Shown here: in pieces, positions 63,631 through 64,000 of the stretch
Layout: each line of letters opens with the position of its first letter
Numbering within the stretch: position 1 is the first letter of the stretch
Notes under the pieces: model-generated
The model's database searches: none
Told to the model about the DNA's origin: nothing
Seen by the model: the letters and a program-made list of their open reading frames with translations, nothing else
Assembly (NCBI RefSeq): GCF_001458215.1
Contig: NZ_CYTW01000001.1
Location: 310,001-374,000 of the forward strand
DNA from: Shimia thalassica
Lineage (GTDB): Bacteria; Pseudomonadota; Alphaproteobacteria; Rhodobacterales; Rhodobacteraceae
Direction: 5' to 3'
DNA: 64,000 nt
Position numbers and translations under genes: made by a program

Positions 63631-64000
63631 ATGGCTAAGGAAAAGTTTGAACGCAGTAAGCCGCACTGCAACATCGGCACCATCGGTCACGTTGACCACG
63701 GTAAAACGACGCTGACCGCAGCGATCACCAAGCAATTTGGTGACTTCAAAGCGTATGACGAGATCGACGGCGCGCCCGAAGAAAAAGCTCGCGGCATCAC
63801 CATCTCGACTGCACACGTTGAGTATGAAACCGAAAACCGTCACTACGCACACGTCGACTGCCCCGGCCACGCTGACTATGTTAAGAACATGATCACTGGT
63901 GCGGCTCAGATGGACGGCGCTATTCTGGTTGTGAACGCTGCTGACGGCCCAATGCCTCAGACTCGTGAGCACATCCTGTTGGGTCGCCAGGTTGGCATCC
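63631..64000 (+). CDS. tuf: elongation factor Tu, N-terminal part (runs off the window)
   Basis: The first 123 residues of EF-Tu are seen: G1 [17 protein letters not shown], switch region [18 protein letters not shown] and G3 [18 protein letters not shown] precedes the ATG at 63631 at somewhat long spacing. The gene continues to the right. Upstream, 63527-63630 has no gene. Confidence 0.97.
   Translation, partial: MAKEKFERSKPHCNIGTIGHVDHGKTTLTAAITKQFGDFKAYDEIDGAPEEKARGITISTAHVEYETENRHYAHVDCPGHADYVKNMITGAAQMDGAILVVNAADGPMPQTREHILLGRQVGI

Overview
The window looks like a chromosomal segment of a marine alphaproteobacterium of the Roseobacter group (Rhodobacteraceae). Pointers are the RpoE-ChrR pair, the ChvGI-HprK-RapZ-PTS cluster beside pckA, class I PHA synthase, the DUF6473 and HIG1 small-protein families, short GC-rich intergenic hairpins and dense operons with ATGA overlaps. 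Family calls come from reading motifs; no database search was run.

Region 1 (1-10709) is an accessory defence island. It starts inside a RecB/AddA-like helicase-nuclease gene, continues with two unrecognised small overlapping genes, then a complete Zorya type I anti-phage operon (zorA-zorB-zorC-zorD, each pair overlapping) and a downstream ASCH-domain gene. The island ends at a 48-nt 3' fragment of a tRNA-Phe(GAA) gene at 10662-10709, the usual scar left when an element integrates into a tRNA 3' end. The intact tRNA and an integrase should lie left of the window.

Region 2 (10710-24009): an ABC ATPase, FtsX-type permease and DUF3299 lipoprotein-export/metal-type operon whose permease carries a His-rich loop; a giant 2,633-residue RTX protein on the minus strand built from three different long tandem modules; and the singlet-oxygen-type ECF sigma RpoE with its zinc anti-sigma ChrR, downstream of a short-chain dehydrogenase.

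Region 3 (24010-37425) is an acid or fatty-acid uptake and oxidation cluster. A TetR regulator with a clear palindromic operator faces the dehydrogenase. Downstream are an MDR-family oxidoreductase, a LIV-type ABC transporter (livH-M-G-F and binding protein) with an acyl-CoA synthetase set inside it, two acyl-CoA dehydrogenases, a soluble molybdopterin oxidoreductase and a RidA protein. The substrate is unknown.

Region 4 (37426-49087): PHA synthase, FabI-like reductase and a MaoC-phosphotransacylase fusion; PEP carboxykinase on the opposite strand; and the conserved regulatory row chvI-chvG-hprK-rapZ-EIIA(Man)-ptsH, ending with an acyltransferase.

Region 5 (49088-64000) is housekeeping and mixed metabolism: 3-hydroxybutyryl-CoA dehydrogenase, etfBA, enoyl-CoA hydratase, cobalamin adenosyltransferase with a HIG1 membrane protein, parC, a DUF898-M48 peptidase pair, a cytochrome P450, a lipoprotein and the start of tuf. 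Beta-oxidation-type enzymes, ETF (electron acceptor for acyl-CoA dehydrogenases) and PHA enzymes in one window fit a carbon-storing heterotroph.
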